The notes: generated by a model not told the origin, from the sequence alone. A DNA stretch of 64,000 nucleotides from Gordonibacter urolithinfaciens (GCF_900199375.1 NZ_LT900217.1:1302001-1366000), one strand, 5' to 3'. Shown: positions 52,652-61,744, counted from the stretch's first letter. Numbers and translations are program-made.

Positions 52652-52764
52652 GGCGACTCGGGGGAAGGCGTCCACCAAGCGAGTTCCGCACGAGCCGGAC
52701 AGCCCAGTGGGCTGTCCGAGCGAGCAGGACTGCCGAGCGACTGGACGCCTTCCCCCGAGTCGCC
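52652..52764. ncRNA. Long nested hairpin element upstream of lysR
   Basis: A perfect 22-bp inverted repeat (52652-52673 with 52743-52764; starts GGCGACTCGGGGGAAGGCG) encloses a second hairpin CGGACAGCCCA-GT-GGGCTGTCCG. It ends 27 bases before the lysR ATG, so it is probably in the lysR leader. It could be an attenuator or a palindromic mobile element. Confidence 0.6.
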
Positions 52765-52791
52765 AACCGCCACAAGAAAAGGAAGCCCACC

Positions 52792-53718
52792 ATGACCCTT
52801 CAGCAGCTTCGCTACCTCATCGCCATTGCCGAGTACGGCTCCATCAACGCGGCGGCACAGAACCTGTACGCCTCGCAATCGAACCTGTCCACGGCCATCA
52901 AGGAGCTGGAGCAGGAGCTGGGCATCACCGTGTTCACGCGCAGCAACCGCGGCGTCACGCTCACGAACGACGGCACGGAGCTTCTGGGCTACGCGCATCA
53001 GGTCATCGAGCAGGCCGACATGCTGGAGCGGCGCTACGCCACCGGCACGGACAAGCACCTGCGGCTGGCCGTGTCCACGCAGCACTACGCGTTCAGCGTG
53101 CAGGCGTTCGTGAACGTCGTGGAGCAGTGCGAGGGAGACGACTACGAGTTCATCCTGCGCGAGAGCAGCACCGGCGAGATCATCGACGACGTGCGCACGT
53201 TCCGCAGCGAGGTGGGCGTGCTCTACACCGACGGCTTCAACCGGCGCGTGCTGCAGAAGGCCTTCGCCGACGCCGACGTGGCGTACGCCCCGCTGTTCGA
53301 CGCGCACGTGCACGTATTCGTAGGCGAGCACCACCCGCTGGCGGGCGCGCAGCTGCTGGCGCCCGAGGACTTGGAGCCCTTCCCGCGCTACTCGTTCGAG
53401 CAGGGCACGGCGAACTCGTTCTACTACTCGGAGGAGCCGCTTTCGTACCTGCCCCATGCGCGCAACATCCGCATCTCGGATCGCGGCACGCTCACTAACT
53501 TACTGACCAGCCATAACGGCTATACGCTGTCCACGGGCGTGCTGTCGGCCGAAATGCAGTCGGGCATCGCCAGCATCCCCCTCGACGTGGACGAGCGCAT
53601 GCAGGTGGGCTATATCATGCACAACGAGCGCCGCCCGAGCCCCCTGCTGCTGCGCTACATCGACGAACTGCACGCCATCATCAAGGCGAACCCGAGCGTG
53701 GAGGCGCGCCCTGCGTAG
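52792..53718 (+). CDS. LysR-family transcriptional regulator
   Basis: 308 residues. The N-terminal winged helix (MTLQQLRYLIAIAEYGSINA, then SNLSTAIKELEQELG) is complete, followed by a periplasmic-binding-type effector domain. ATG at 52792 has AAGGAAG. It is divergent from the MFS transporter and its small partner, the usual layout for a LysR that controls its neighbour. Its effector domain is paralogous to the HTH-less protein at 48336-48998. Confidence 0.94.
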   Translation: MTLQQLRYLIAIAEYGSINAAAQNLYASQSNLSTAIKELEQELGITVFTRSNRGVTLTNDGTELLGYAHQVIEQADMLERRYATGTDKHLRLAVSTQHYAFSVQAFVNVVEQCEGDDYEFILRESSTGEIIDDVRTFRSEVGVLYTDGFNRRVLQKAFADADVAYAPLFDAHVHVFVGEHHPLAGAQLLAPEDLEPFPRYSFEQGTANSFYYSEEPLSYLPHARNIRISDRGTLTNLLTSHNGYTLSTGVLSAEMQSGIASIPLDVDERMQVGYIMHNERRPSPLLLRYIDELHAIIKANPSVEARPA

Positions 53719-53764
53719 AGGAGCACGGCGCCTCTCCGGTCTGCAGCTGCAAAGCCCATGAAGC

Positions 53765-53815
53765 GCGTGTGGCCCGCCGTGTTCGGTCGGGAACCGAGGC
53801 CGGCGGGCCACACGC
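53765..53815. terminator. Bidirectional terminator between lysR and guaB
   Basis: A perfect 15-bp stem (GCGTGTGGCCCGCCG and complement) whose 21-base loop itself can form a TCGGT/ACCGA helix. Confidence 0.75.
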
Positions 53816-53852
53816 TGTTGTGCAGAACTTCCCGGAGGGGGGAAGGTCTCGC

Positions 53853-55373
53853 CTAGTGGATAGAGCTGCTCACATAGGGCGTCTTGTCCTTGAGCACCAC
53901 GTCGTGGGCGCCGCCCTCGACGATGGACGTGGACGACACCACGGTGAGCTTCGCCTTCTGCTGCAGCTCGGGAATGGTCAGCGCGCCGCAGTTGCACATG
54001 GTGGACTTCACCTTCGACAGCGTGAGGTCCACGTTGTCCTTGAGCGTGCCGGCGTAGGGCACGTAGCTGTCCACGCCCTCCTCGAACGACATGCCCTTCT
54101 TGTCGCCGCCCAGGTCGTAGCGCTGCCAGTTGCGGGCACGCGCGGAGCCTTCGCCCCAGTACTCCTTCATGTAGGAGCCGTTGATGTTCACCTTGTTCGT
54201 GGGGCTCTCGTCGAAACGGGCGAAGTAGCGGCCCAGCATGACGAAGTCGGCGCCCATGGCCAGGGCCAGGGTCAGGTGATGGTCGTACACGATGCCGCCG
54301 TCAGAGCAGATGGGAATGTAGACGCCCGTCTCCTCGAAGTACTCGTCGCGGGCCTTCGCCACCTCGATGGTGGCCGTGGCCTGGCCGCGGCCGATGCCCT
54401 TCTGCTCGCGCGTGATGCAGATGGAGCCGCCGCCGATGCCGATCTTGATGAAGTCGGCACCCGCGTCGGCCAGGAAGCGGAAGCCCTCGGCGTCCACCAC
54501 GTTGCCCGCGCCCACCTTCACGGAGTCGCCGTAATGCTCGCGAATCCATTCCAGCGTGAACTTCTGCCAATCCGAGTAGCCCTCCGACGAGTCGATGCAC
54601 AGCACGTCGGCACCGGCCTCCACCAGCGCCGGCACGCGCTCGGCGTAGTCGCGCGTGTTGATGCCCGCGCCCACCTGGTAGCGCTTGTGCGCGTCCAGCA
54701 TCTCGTTGGGATTGGACTTGTGCGAGTCGTAGTCCTTGCGGAACACCAGGTACATCAAGTGGTCCTCGTCATCCACCACGGGCAGCGAGTTCAGCTTGTT
54801 GTCCCAGATGATGTCGTTGGCAACCTTCAGGCTGGTATCCATGGGCGCCACGATCATGTTCTCGCGCGGCGTCATGAAGCTGGCCACCTTCTCGTCCATG
54901 GACATACGCGACAGACGGTAGTCGCGGTCCGTCACCACGCCCACCAGCTTGCCGTGCGCCGTACCGTCCTCGGTCACGGGCATGGTGGAGTGGCCGTGCT
55001 TGTCCTTGAGGGCCACCACGTCGGCAAGCGTCATCTCGGGCGAGAGGTTCGCGTCGCTCGTCACGAAGCCGGCCTTGTAGTCCTTCACGCGGGCGACCAT
55101 GGCCGCCTGGTCCTCGATGCTCTGCGAGCCGTAGATGAACGACAGGCCGCCCTCGGTGGCCAGCGCGATGGCCATGCCGTCGTCGGACACGGCCTGCATG
55201 ATGGCGGACACCATGGGGATGTTCAGCGAGATGGCCGGCTCCTCGCCACGGCGGTACTTCACGAGCGGCGTCTTCAGGCTCACATCCTGCGGGATGCATT
55301 TTGCCGACGAGTAACCGGGTACCAGCAGGTACTCGTTGAACGTGCGGGACGGCTCATCGAAATAGTAGGCCAT
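53853..55373 (-). CDS. guaB: IMP dehydrogenase
   Basis: 506-residue NAD-dependent IMP dehydrogenase, the committed step to GMP. The TIM barrel is interrupted by a CBS pair (about residues 110-240; [31 protein letters not shown]). The catalytic Cys loop is [12 protein letters not shown]. The C-terminal part has [20 protein letters not shown] and the flap region [21 protein letters not shown] at 55373 has GGAGGAG; an upstream ATG four codons earlier lacks one. The C-terminal CNCGAL segment belongs to the variant IMPDH subgroup. Single gene with a long structured leader. Confidence 0.95.
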   Translation of the reverse strand: MAYYFDEPSRTFNEYLLVPGYSSAKCIPQDVSLKTPLVKYRRGEEPAISLNIPMVSAIMQAVSDDGMAIALATEGGLSFIYGSQSIEDQAAMVARVKDYKAGFVTSDANLSPEMTLADVVALKDKHGHSTMPVTEDGTAHGKLVGVVTDRDYRLSRMSMDEKVASFMTPRENMIVAPMDTSLKVANDIIWDNKLNSLPVVDDEDHLMYLVFRKDYDSHKSNPNEMLDAHKRYQVGAGINTRDYAERVPALVEAGADVLCIDSSEGYSDWQKFTLEWIREHYGDSVKVGAGNVVDAEGFRFLADAGADFIKIGIGGGSICITREQKGIGRGQATATIEVAKARDEYFEETGVYIPICSDGGIVYDHHLTLALAMGADFVMLGRYFARFDESPTNKVNINGSYMKEYWGEGSARARNWQRYDLGGDKKGMSFEEGVDSYVPYAGTLKDNVDLTLSKVKSTMCNCGALTIPELQQKAKLTVVSSTSIVEGGAHDVVLKDKTPYVSSSIH

Positions 55374-55502
55374 GAACTCCTCCATCTGCGGTCGGCGCGG
55401 TCTGCGCGGGCGGGTTGCGGCGCGGATGCGATCGGCGCCGCGCGGCACATACCGCCGACACCCCGTCAAGCATCCGTTGCTTAGGTGTTACCCGCTATTA
55501 TA
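55374..55502 (-). promoter_or_regulatory. guaB promoter and structured leader
   Basis: TATAAT on the minus strand at 55497-55502 implies a leader of about 117 bases. Its first 35 bases can fold as nested ACACC/GGTGT and AAGCA/TGCTT stems. No known riboswitch class is recognised. Confidence 0.45.
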
Positions 55503-55606
55503 GCCACGGTCGAACGGCAACCGAGGGCAAGAGCGCCGAATATGAAGAAATATTCGCGCAGGACGAGCCGCAGCGAGAGGACAAGGGCCCACAGGGCGAC
55601 GCTCAT
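55481..55606 (-). CDS. Doubtful 41-codon hydrophobic ORF after the NSS transporter
   Basis: ATG at 55606 begins [20 protein letters not shown]; a GGGGAG lies 12 bases upstream. It is 82 bases after the NSS transporter stop, the position where MetS-like small subunits occur. However, its end overlaps the guaB promoter and the pattern does not clearly match MetS. May be spurious. Confidence 0.22.
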   Translation of the reverse strand: MSVALWALVLSLRLVLREYFFIFGALALGCRSTVAIIAGNT

Positions 55607-55688
55607 GGCGTTGCGAGCTCCCCGCTGTTTGCGTAGGCCCTCACGCGATCGGCCAGCTCTTGGCGCGCAAGCAGGTGAGGCAAAGCTC

Positions 55689-57080
55689 CTACACCATCCC
55701 CAGCCACACCTGCACGATGGGCACGTATCCCGCCACGAACACGGCCAGGATGAGCGCCGGCAGCGCGAAGCGCACGTAGCCGCGGGCCCAGCGGGGGAAG
55801 CGCGCGCCTTCGCCCGTGTCGGCCTCGCGCACAAACGCGTCCCAGCCCCAGCCGCGGCGCGTGGTGCAGAACAGCAGGAACACGAGCGCGCCCAGCGGCA
55901 GCACGTTGTTCGACATGAGGAAGTCCTCGATGGCCTGGATGTTGCCGATGCCCGGCACCTCCACGCCCGCCCACACGTTGAAGCCCAGCACGCACGGCAG
56001 CGACAGCAGCGCCAGCGCCACGCCGTTCACCAGGCACGCCTTGTTGCGCGACCAGCCCCACTCGTCCATGCTGAAGCTCATGATGTTCTCGAACACCGCG
56101 ATGACCGTGGAGAGCGCCGCGAAGCTCATGAACAGGAAGAACAGCGTGCCCCACAGCTGCCCGAACGGCATCTGCGAGAACACGCTCGGCAGCGTGATGA
56201 ACACGAGGCCCGGGCCGCTTCCCGGCTCCACGCCGAACGCGAAGCACGCGGGGAAGATGATGAGGCCGGCCATGAACGCCACGAGCGTGTCGAGCCCCGC
56301 GATGCGCAGCGCCTCGCCCGTGAGGCGGTAGCGCTTGTCGATATAGCTGCCGAAGATGGACATGGAGCCCACGCCCACCGACACGGTGAAGAACGCCTGC
56401 CCCATGGCCGCGAACACGGCGTCGGCGAACGTTCCCCAGCCTCCCGCGAACAGCTTGCCGAAATCGGGCATGAGGTAGAATGCGAGGCCCTCCTGCGCGC
56501 CCGGCAGCGTGACCGCCCGCACCACGAGCACCGAGAGCACGGCGAACAGCGCGATCATCATCACCTTCGTGATGCGCTCCACGCCGTTGCGCAGGCCGGC
56601 GCGCGTCACCAGCACGCCGATCAGCACCACGGCCAGCATGAACGCGACCATCTGCACCGGGTCGGCCAGCATGCCGTCGAACACGCCCGCCACGCCGCCC
56701 GCATCCAGGCCCTCGAACGTCCCCGCGCCGCTGAACAGCATGAACGCGATCATCCAGCCAGCCACCGTGGTGTAGAACATCATGAGCAGGTAGTTGCCCG
56801 CGAGCGCCGGCCACTTGAAACGGCGCCACTTCGTGCCCGCCGACTCCAACTCGTCGAAGCTGCGCGCGATGCCCTTCTGGCTGGCGCGCCCCACCGCGAA
56901 CTCCATCACCAGGATGGGCAGCGCGAACACCACCAAGAACAGCAGGTACATGAGCACGAACGCCGCCCCGCCGTACTCGCCGGTGATGTAGGGGAAGCGC
57001 CACACGTTGCCCAACCCGATCGCACAACCCGCGCTGATCAGGATGAACCCCAGGCGCGAGCCGAATTTTTCTCGAACCAT
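55689..57080 (-). CDS. Sodium:neurotransmitter symporter (NSS/SNF) family transporter
   Basis: 463-residue LeuT-fold transporter with about 11-12 helices. The sodium and substrate motif of helix 1 is GCAIGLGNVWRFPYI, with GGAAFVLMYLL in helix 2. Helix 6 reads FFTVSVGVGSMSIFGSYI. It imports amino acids with sodium; tryptophan, methionine or alanine are possibilities for bacterial members. ATG at 57080 follows GAGGA. Confidence 0.94.
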   Translation of the reverse strand: MVREKFGSRLGFILISAGCAIGLGNVWRFPYITGEYGGAAFVLMYLLFLVVFALPILVMEFAVGRASQKGIARSFDELESAGTKWRRFKWPALAGNYLLMMFYTTVAGWMIAFMLFSGAGTFEGLDAGGVAGVFDGMLADPVQMVAFMLAVVLIGVLVTRAGLRNGVERITKVMMIALFAVLSVLVVRAVTLPGAQEGLAFYLMPDFGKLFAGGWGTFADAVFAAMGQAFFTVSVGVGSMSIFGSYIDKRYRLTGEALRIAGLDTLVAFMAGLIIFPACFAFGVEPGSGPGLVFITLPSVFSQMPFGQLWGTLFFLFMSFAALSTVIAVFENIMSFSMDEWGWSRNKACLVNGVALALLSLPCVLGFNVWAGVEVPGIGNIQAIEDFLMSNNVLPLGALVFLLFCTTRRGWGWDAFVREADTGEGARFPRWARGYVRFALPALILAVFVAGYVPIVQVWLGMV

Positions 57081-57204
57081 GAATCCTCGCTTATCGAAAA
57101 GCGCCCGGCGGTTCCACCTCGCCGAGCGCACGAATGCAACCGGGAAAGTGTAGCGGAAAACGCCTGCCGGGCCAACGCGCGAGCCGAGGACACAGCAAAC
57201 GGCT

Positions 57205-57232
57205 TGGCATGCGGGCGGAAGCCCGCATGCCA
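57205..57232 (-). terminator. Terminator of the M18 aminopeptidase gene
   Basis: A perfect 12-bp stem TGGCATGCGGGC/GCCCGCATGCCA with a GGAA loop, 16 bases after the stop codon. Confidence 0.75.
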
Positions 57233-57247
57233 GGCCGCCAAACGAAC

Positions 57248-58726
57248 CTACGCGTTCTTCAGGAACGCCTCGTAGCCCTTGAAGGCCTCGTAGATGTCGG
57301 CCTTGCTCGTGACCTCCCACGGGGCGTGCATCGAGAGGACCGGCACGCCCGAGTCGATGACGTCCATGCCGTACTTGGCAGGGATGTAGGCGATGGTTCC
57401 GCCGCCGCCCACGTCGACCTTGCCCAGCTCGGCGGTCTGGAACGACACGCCCGCATCGCCCATGACGCGGCGGATGCGCGCAACGTACTCGGCGCTCGCG
57501 TCGTTGGAGCCGCTCTTGCCGCGCGAGCCCGTGTACTTGTTGAACACGAGGCCACGGCCCAGATACGCGCTGTTCTTCGCCTCGAACGCGGCGGCGTAAG
57601 CGGGGTCGAAGCCCGCGGACACGTCGGACGACAGCATGCTCGACGCCACCAGCGCGCGGCGCAGCGGCAGCGGGCCGCCCTCGTCGGCCAGCTCCATGAT
57701 CTCGGCGACGGTGTTCTCGAAGAACTGCGACGCCATGCCCGTGGCGCCCACGCTGCCGATCTCCTCCTTGTCCACCAGCACGCACATGCCGGTCTTCTCC
57801 AGCGCGGCGTCGGCTAGCGCAAGCTGCGCTGCGAGCGACGTGTAAGCGCACACGCGGTCGTCCTGCCCGTAGCCGATGACCATGCTGCGGTCGAACCCGA
57901 GATCGCGGGCGCGCCCGGCCGGCACGGCCTCGATCTCGGCCGACAGGAAGTCCTCTTCCGCAATGCCGTACTTCTCGGCCAGCAGCTTGAGCGCGAACGC
58001 CTTCACCGGTTCCTTCTCGGCCAGCTTCTCGTACACCGGCCTGTCGGCAGCGTCGGCCTCAGTGGCAGCGGGGTCGGCGCCCGCGGCGGCATCTCCGTCA
58101 GCCTCGTCCTTCTCGATGACCAGCGGGCGGTTCCCTATCAGGATGTCCAGGTCCTCGCCTTCCACGACCTCGCTCGCCTTCTTGCCCATCTGCTTGCCCG
58201 CCAGGTGGATGAGCAGGTCGGTCACGCAGAACACGGGGTCGCCCGCGTCCTCGCCCACGTTCACCTCGACCACGGTGCCGTCCGTCTTGGCAATCACGCC
58301 GTGCAGCGCAAGCGGCAGCGTGACCCACTGGTAGTTCTTGATGCCACCGTAATAGTGCGTGTCGAGGTGCGCCAGGCCGTTGCTCTCCGAGAACGGGTTT
58401 TGCTTGAGGTCGAGGCGCGGGGAGTCGATGTGCGCGCCCAGGATGTTGAAGCCCTCCGCAAGCGGCGCCGAGCCCAGGTGCGCCAAGATGAGCGCCTTGC
58501 CGTGCGCCTGCGCCCACACCTTGTCGCCGGCTCGCAGCGCGCGGCCCTCGCGTACCGCCTCGTCGAGCGGGCGGTAGCCACGCTCCTCGGCCAGCGCGAT
58601 TGCGGCGGCGGCGCATTCGCGCTCCGTCTTGTTGTCCGAGATGAAGTCGATGTACTCGGACGCCAGCTGCTCGAGCGCCTCGAGGTCGGCCTCGTCGTAC
58701 TTCTTCCATGCCACGTCGTGTTCCAT
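57248..58726 (-). CDS. M18-family aminopeptidase (aspartyl aminopeptidase-like)
   Basis: 492-residue cytoplasmic zinc aminopeptidase. Metal and catalytic motifs: GAHIDSPRLDLK, LVDKEEIGSVGATGM and SMHAPWEVTSKAD near the C-terminus. A Glu/Asp/Ala-rich insert of about 25 residues lies near residues 205-235. ATG at 58726 has AAGGAAG. It functions in turnover of peptides with acidic N-termini in the family; specificity not readable. The IS256-family element lies just upstream of its promoter. Confidence 0.95.
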   Translation of the reverse strand: MEHDVAWKKYDEADLEALEQLASEYIDFISDNKTERECAAAAIALAEERGYRPLDEAVREGRALRAGDKVWAQAHGKALILAHLGSAPLAEGFNILGAHIDSPRLDLKQNPFSESNGLAHLDTHYYGGIKNYQWVTLPLALHGVIAKTDGTVVEVNVGEDAGDPVFCVTDLLIHLAGKQMGKKASEVVEGEDLDILIGNRPLVIEKDEADGDAAAGADPAATEADAADRPVYEKLAEKEPVKAFALKLLAEKYGIAEEDFLSAEIEAVPAGRARDLGFDRSMVIGYGQDDRVCAYTSLAAQLALADAALEKTGMCVLVDKEEIGSVGATGMASQFFENTVAEIMELADEGGPLPLRRALVASSMLSSDVSAGFDPAYAAAFEAKNSAYLGRGLVFNKYTGSRGKSGSNDASAEYVARIRRVMGDAGVSFQTAELGKVDVGGGGTIAYIPAKYGMDVIDSGVPVLSMHAPWEVTSKADIYEAFKGYEAFLKNA

Positions 58727-58773
58727 GCTGCTTCCTTTCGCATCGGGTGCGCCGGTTTTCTTCGATCGCGCCT

Positions 58774-58779
58774 ATTATC
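58774..58779 (-). promoter_or_regulatory. -10 element of the M18 gene
   Basis: GATAAT on the minus strand, 47 bases before the ATG, with a weak -35. The insertion sequence begins only about 75 bases further upstream, so it may alter regulation. Confidence 0.4.
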
Positions 58780-58852
58780 CGCCAAATGCACCGCCGAAAT
58801 GCTGATTGCCATCGTTTCTTTGCAGAGGAAAGGCGCCGTCTGTTTCGCGACG

Positions 58853-60360
58853 ATCGCGTCCCGATTTGTGGTGTATCAAGGGCCATCGCCGGAACCGCCG
58901 GCACCCTTGCCCTCCGAATCCTACCCCTGGCCCTCCTCCGGGTCAATCGCCGTCGAGATTATCCTGTCCGCGACCTGCCTCGCCTCGAGCACCGAGGCCT
59001 CGTCGGGGGCCGGCCGCTCCTCGCGCCTCCAGGCGTGCGCGAGCGAGGGCTTCGAGATGACGCAGCGCGCCGACCACTCCTCGTCCGCCTCGATGAGCGC
59101 CGCCCCCACCAGGCGTATCAGCGATTCGCGCGAGGGGAAGCCCTGCACGACGCCCGTGCGCCGCTTGATCTCGCGGTTGGCCCGCTCCTGGACGTTGTTG
59201 GTGCGGATCTTGGTCCTGTGCGACGCCGGGAAGGCGAGGTAGGCGAGCGCCTCCTCCTCCGCCTCCAGGAGCACCTCGCCCGCCGTCCGGGAGACCTTCA
59301 TGACCTCCTCGGCCGCCCTCTGGTAGCACGCCCGCGCCACGATCGGGCTCTTCTGGGCGAAAGCGGCCCTCATCGCCTCGCGCGCGAGCCCCTGTCCCTC
59401 CTTGTTGTGGATGTGGCCGACGACGTCGCGCATCAGGTGCGTGACGCACCTCTGCCAGGCCGCGCCCTGGAACGTCTCCGCGATCGCCTTGCGCAGCCCC
59501 TCGTGGGCGTCGGAGACGACGAGCTGCACGCCGTCCTTCCCGGCGGCCACTCCGCGGGCGCGCAGGTCGGCGAGGAACGCCCTCCAATCGGCATGGGACT
59601 CCGTGTCGACGCAGTCCACGCCCAAGAAGCGCTTGTGGCCGGTGTCGTCCAGCCCGATGGCGGTCACGACCGCCTGGGAGACCGAGCGGCCCTCCACCCG
59701 GCACTTCACGTAGGTCGCGTCGAGCCACAGGTAGGCGAACCTCACTCCGTCGAAGCGCTGCCGGCGGAACGCCCCCACCTCCGCGTCCAGGCACTCGCAC
59801 AGGCGCGACACCTGCGACTTCGACATCGAGGAGACGCCGAGGGCGCCGGCCACCTCCTCGACCTTGCGGGTGGATATCCCCATGACGTACATCTCGGCCA
59901 CGGCGGCCACGAGCGCGCGGTCCACCCGGCAGTAGCGCTCGATGAGGTCATCGGGGAAGAAGGCGCCGGTCCTCAGCTTCGGGATCCTCACCTTGAGGTC
60001 GCCGACCGAGGTGAGCAGGCTTCGCTCGCGGTAGCCGTTTCGGCTGTTCGAGCGCTCGGGGCTGCGCTCGCCGTAGGCCGCCCCGCAGGCCTCGTCGGCC
60101 TTCGCCGAGATGAGCGCGTTCAAGAGGATCTCCAGGCACCTGCGGCCGAACGCCTGCAGGTCCGTGCACTCCTCGAGGGCCTCGAGGGCGAGCCCCTTCA
60201 CTTCCGGGTCGTTGAATAGTACAGTGTCCATGACGGTCATCGCCTTTCCCTGAATTCGTTACTTGTGGTGAGAACGATTCTAGACGATGGCCGTTTTTCT
60301 CGGGCAGGCTTCGCCTGCCCTCCAAATCCGGATTGATACACCAACATTCGGGACGCTACC
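58853..60360. mobile_element. IS256-family insertion sequence with 9-bp target duplication
   Basis: 1508-bp element bounded by imperfect terminal inverted repeats (GCGTCCCGA followed by a TGGTGTATCAA block at both ends) and flanked by direct repeats TTCGCGACG at 58844-58852 and 60361-60369. It carries one transposase gene. The intact frame, matching ends and perfect duplication indicate a recent, possibly still active, insertion. Confidence 0.9.
58921..60240 (-). CDS. IS256/Mutator-family transposase
   Basis: 439-residue DDE transposase. The catalytic acids are visible as LWLDATYVK (first Asp), LVVSDAHEGLR (second Asp) and NNVQERANREIKRRTGV (Glu). RCVTHLMRDVVGHI supplies the conserved C/D-x2-H region of the family. 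Full length for IS256-type elements and undisrupted. Its C-rich codon use is similar to the host. Confidence 0.96.
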   Translation of the reverse strand: MTVMDTVLFNDPEVKGLALEALEECTDLQAFGRRCLEILLNALISAKADEACGAAYGERSPERSNSRNGYRERSLLTSVGDLKVRIPKLRTGAFFPDDLIERYCRVDRALVAAVAEMYVMGISTRKVEEVAGALGVSSMSKSQVSRLCECLDAEVGAFRRQRFDGVRFAYLWLDATYVKCRVEGRSVSQAVVTAIGLDDTGHKRFLGVDCVDTESHADWRAFLADLRARGVAAGKDGVQLVVSDAHEGLRKAIAETFQGAAWQRCVTHLMRDVVGHIHNKEGQGLAREAMRAAFAQKSPIVARACYQRAAEEVMKVSRTAGEVLLEAEEEALAYLAFPASHRTKIRTNNVQERANREIKRRTGVVQGFPSRESLIRLVGAALIEADEEWSARCVISKPSLAHAWRREERPAPDEASVLEARQVADRIISTAIDPEEGQG

Positions 60361-60882
60361 TTCGCGACGTACCAAGCCGCGCCATATGGCGTTTCAAACA
60401 CAGTTTTCACCGGTTTTTGACATGCCAATCGCCTGACCATCAAACCTGTTCTCTACGAACAGGGAAAACACCTAACGTTTATATCCCATCGCATGCCACA
60501 GAACCGTTTCCAACGGGCTACCGGTATAAAAGCTGTCATTATTGTGCCGAAAGAAGGCAAGGAGCCGCAGGGCGCCTCCTCGGAGCAACCTAAGCCCGCG
60601 CCCGTTTCTCCTCGCGCTCCCTCCTCGCGCCACCCTTCCGCACCTGCTTCCTTTCGCCCGCTCTCACCACGCCCGTCCTCTCGCGCTCACCTTTCCGCAC
60701 CTCCTCTTGCCACCCTGCCCGCGCTCTTCCTCAGGGTCAAACTGTGAATGTTCCAAGGAGGCGCGAGCGAATTCGATTATCCTCTTGCATCGGATTCTCG
60801 TCCGCGGTATGATGCTTATTGAGATTGATTCTCATTAAGAGAAACAATGAGAGCACGAACAGACGAGAAGGAGAATGCACCT
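60241..60882. other. Right end of the insertion sequence and rubrerythrin upstream region
   Basis: 642 bases. Bases 60241-60360 are the IS right end, with a GGGCAGG/CCTGCCC hairpin (60302-60320). Further on are a CCTGTTC/GAACAGG hairpin (60447-60465), a C-rich stretch (60580-60730) whose open frame is proline-rich and unlikely to be a gene, and the promoter-operator at 60785-60839. Confidence 0.55.
60785..60839 (+). promoter_or_regulatory. Rubrerythrin promoter with Fur/PerR-like operator
   Basis: TTGCAT (60785-60790), 17 bases, TATGAT (60808-60813). Directly downstream is a 25-base palindrome CTTATTGAGA-TTGAT-TCTCATTAAG (60815-60839, one mismatch), which fits a Fur-superfamily box and overlaps the expected transcription start. 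Peroxide or metal-dependent repression is likely. Confidence 0.7.
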
Positions 60883-61491
60883 ATGAAGGTACGCGCCCAG
60901 ATTCCCACCGCTGACAACTGCAATAACTTCAGCATCGCCACCGGCAGCGAAACCGCCGTCGGCACCACGCTCGACAACCTGAAGGCCGCCATCGGTGGCG
61001 AGACCGGCGCCTCCGCCAAGTACGCCGCCTTCGCCAAGGCCGCCAAGGAGCAGGGCTACGACCAGATCGCTCGCCTGTTCGAGGCCACGTCGGCCGCCGA
61101 GCAGATCCACATCGGCCTCGAGTACGCCCTCGTGAGCGAGGTCGAGCCCGACTTTGAGAAGCCCGCCGCCCCCGACTGCTCTGGCGAGGCCACGGACCTG
61201 AACCTCATCTCCGGCGCCTGCGGCGAGATCTACGAGACGTCCGACATGTACCCGGCGTTCATCAAGAAGGCCCAGGAAGAGGGCAATGCGAAGGCCGTCC
61301 AGGTGTTCACCCGCGCCAAGCTGGCCGAGTCCGTGCATGCCGAGCGCTACCTGGCCGCGTACAACGACCTCGACGCCGCTGACGACGACGCGTTCTACCT
61401 CTGCCCCATCTGCGGCTACATCCACAAGGGCGAGGATTTCGAAAAGTGCCCCATCTGCTTCTGCCCGAAGGCCACGTTCACCGCGTTCTAA
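60883..61491 (+). CDS. rbr: Rubrerythrin
   Basis: 202-residue non-haem di-iron peroxidase of anaerobes. The ferritin-like di-iron domain shows GGETGASAKYAAFA, EQIHIGLE and ESVHAERY. The C-terminal rubredoxin-type site is CPICGYIHKG with CPICFCP. ATG at 60883 follows AAGGAG; an upstream in-frame ATG at 60847 lacks one. It removes hydrogen peroxide using reduced rubredoxin or ferredoxin. A Fur/PerR-like operator lies on its promoter and a strong terminator follows. Confidence 0.95.
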   Translation: MKVRAQIPTADNCNNFSIATGSETAVGTTLDNLKAAIGGETGASAKYAAFAKAAKEQGYDQIARLFEATSAAEQIHIGLEYALVSEVEPDFEKPAAPDCSGEATDLNLISGACGEIYETSDMYPAFIKKAQEEGNAKAVQVFTRAKLAESVHAERYLAAYNDLDAADDDAFYLCPICGYIHKGEDFEKCPICFCPKATFTAF

Positions 61492-61539
61492 GCCGCGCGA
61501 GCAACCGCGCTCGCCTTCCCGCCGAGCGCACATTTCCCC

Positions 61540-61569
61540 GAGAGCGACCGCCTGCCGGCGGTCGCTCTC
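61540..61569 (+). terminator. Terminator of rubrerythrin
   Basis: A perfect 12-bp stem GAGAGCGACCGC/GCGGTCGCTCTC with a 6-base loop, 48 bases after the stop codon. Confidence 0.75.
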
Positions 61570-61720
61570 GTATGCGCGGAGTTGCAAGCGCTGCTAAGCC
61601 TCGTATCTACTGGGAGCAACTTGCCCGCACAATGGCCCCTCCGCACCATCGTCCCGATCGCGAGGTCGCATCCCCGAAGTCGCAAGCACCTTTTCGGGCC
61701 GTGTTCCGCCGCCATCTTTC

Positions 61721-61744
61721 CAGATGTTTCACGTGAAACATCTG
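61721..61744. promoter_or_regulatory. parS-like chromosome partition site
   Basis: A perfect 24-bp palindrome whose 16-bp core TGTTTCACGTGAAACA (61725-61740) equals the bacterial parS consensus bound by ParB. It lies in the 322-base gap between rubrerythrin and carbonic anhydrase, which otherwise holds only the rbr terminator. No parA or parB is in the window. parS sites cluster near the replication origin, so this locus is probably in the origin-proximal domain. Confidence 0.85.

Larger units (their letters stand above)
52166..52791. other. Divergent region holding a small gene and a long hairpin
   Basis: 626 bases between the MFS gene and lysR. It contains the 52-codon ORF at 52341-52499 and a 113-base hairpin element (52652-52764). 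A CTCTCGCAGGT sequence at 52577-52587 also occurs near 50689-50699, upstream of paaK, and could be a shared regulator site. Confidence 0.5.

Noticed and set aside
58921-60240. Transposase open frame on the opposite strand (58708-60219)
   Set aside because: It is the complementary shadow of the transposase; the minus-strand protein has the full DDE motif set.
60493-60747. Proline-rich 84-codon ORF between the IS and rubrerythrin
   Set aside because: No ribosome site, low-complexity C-rich DNA, no recognisable fold.
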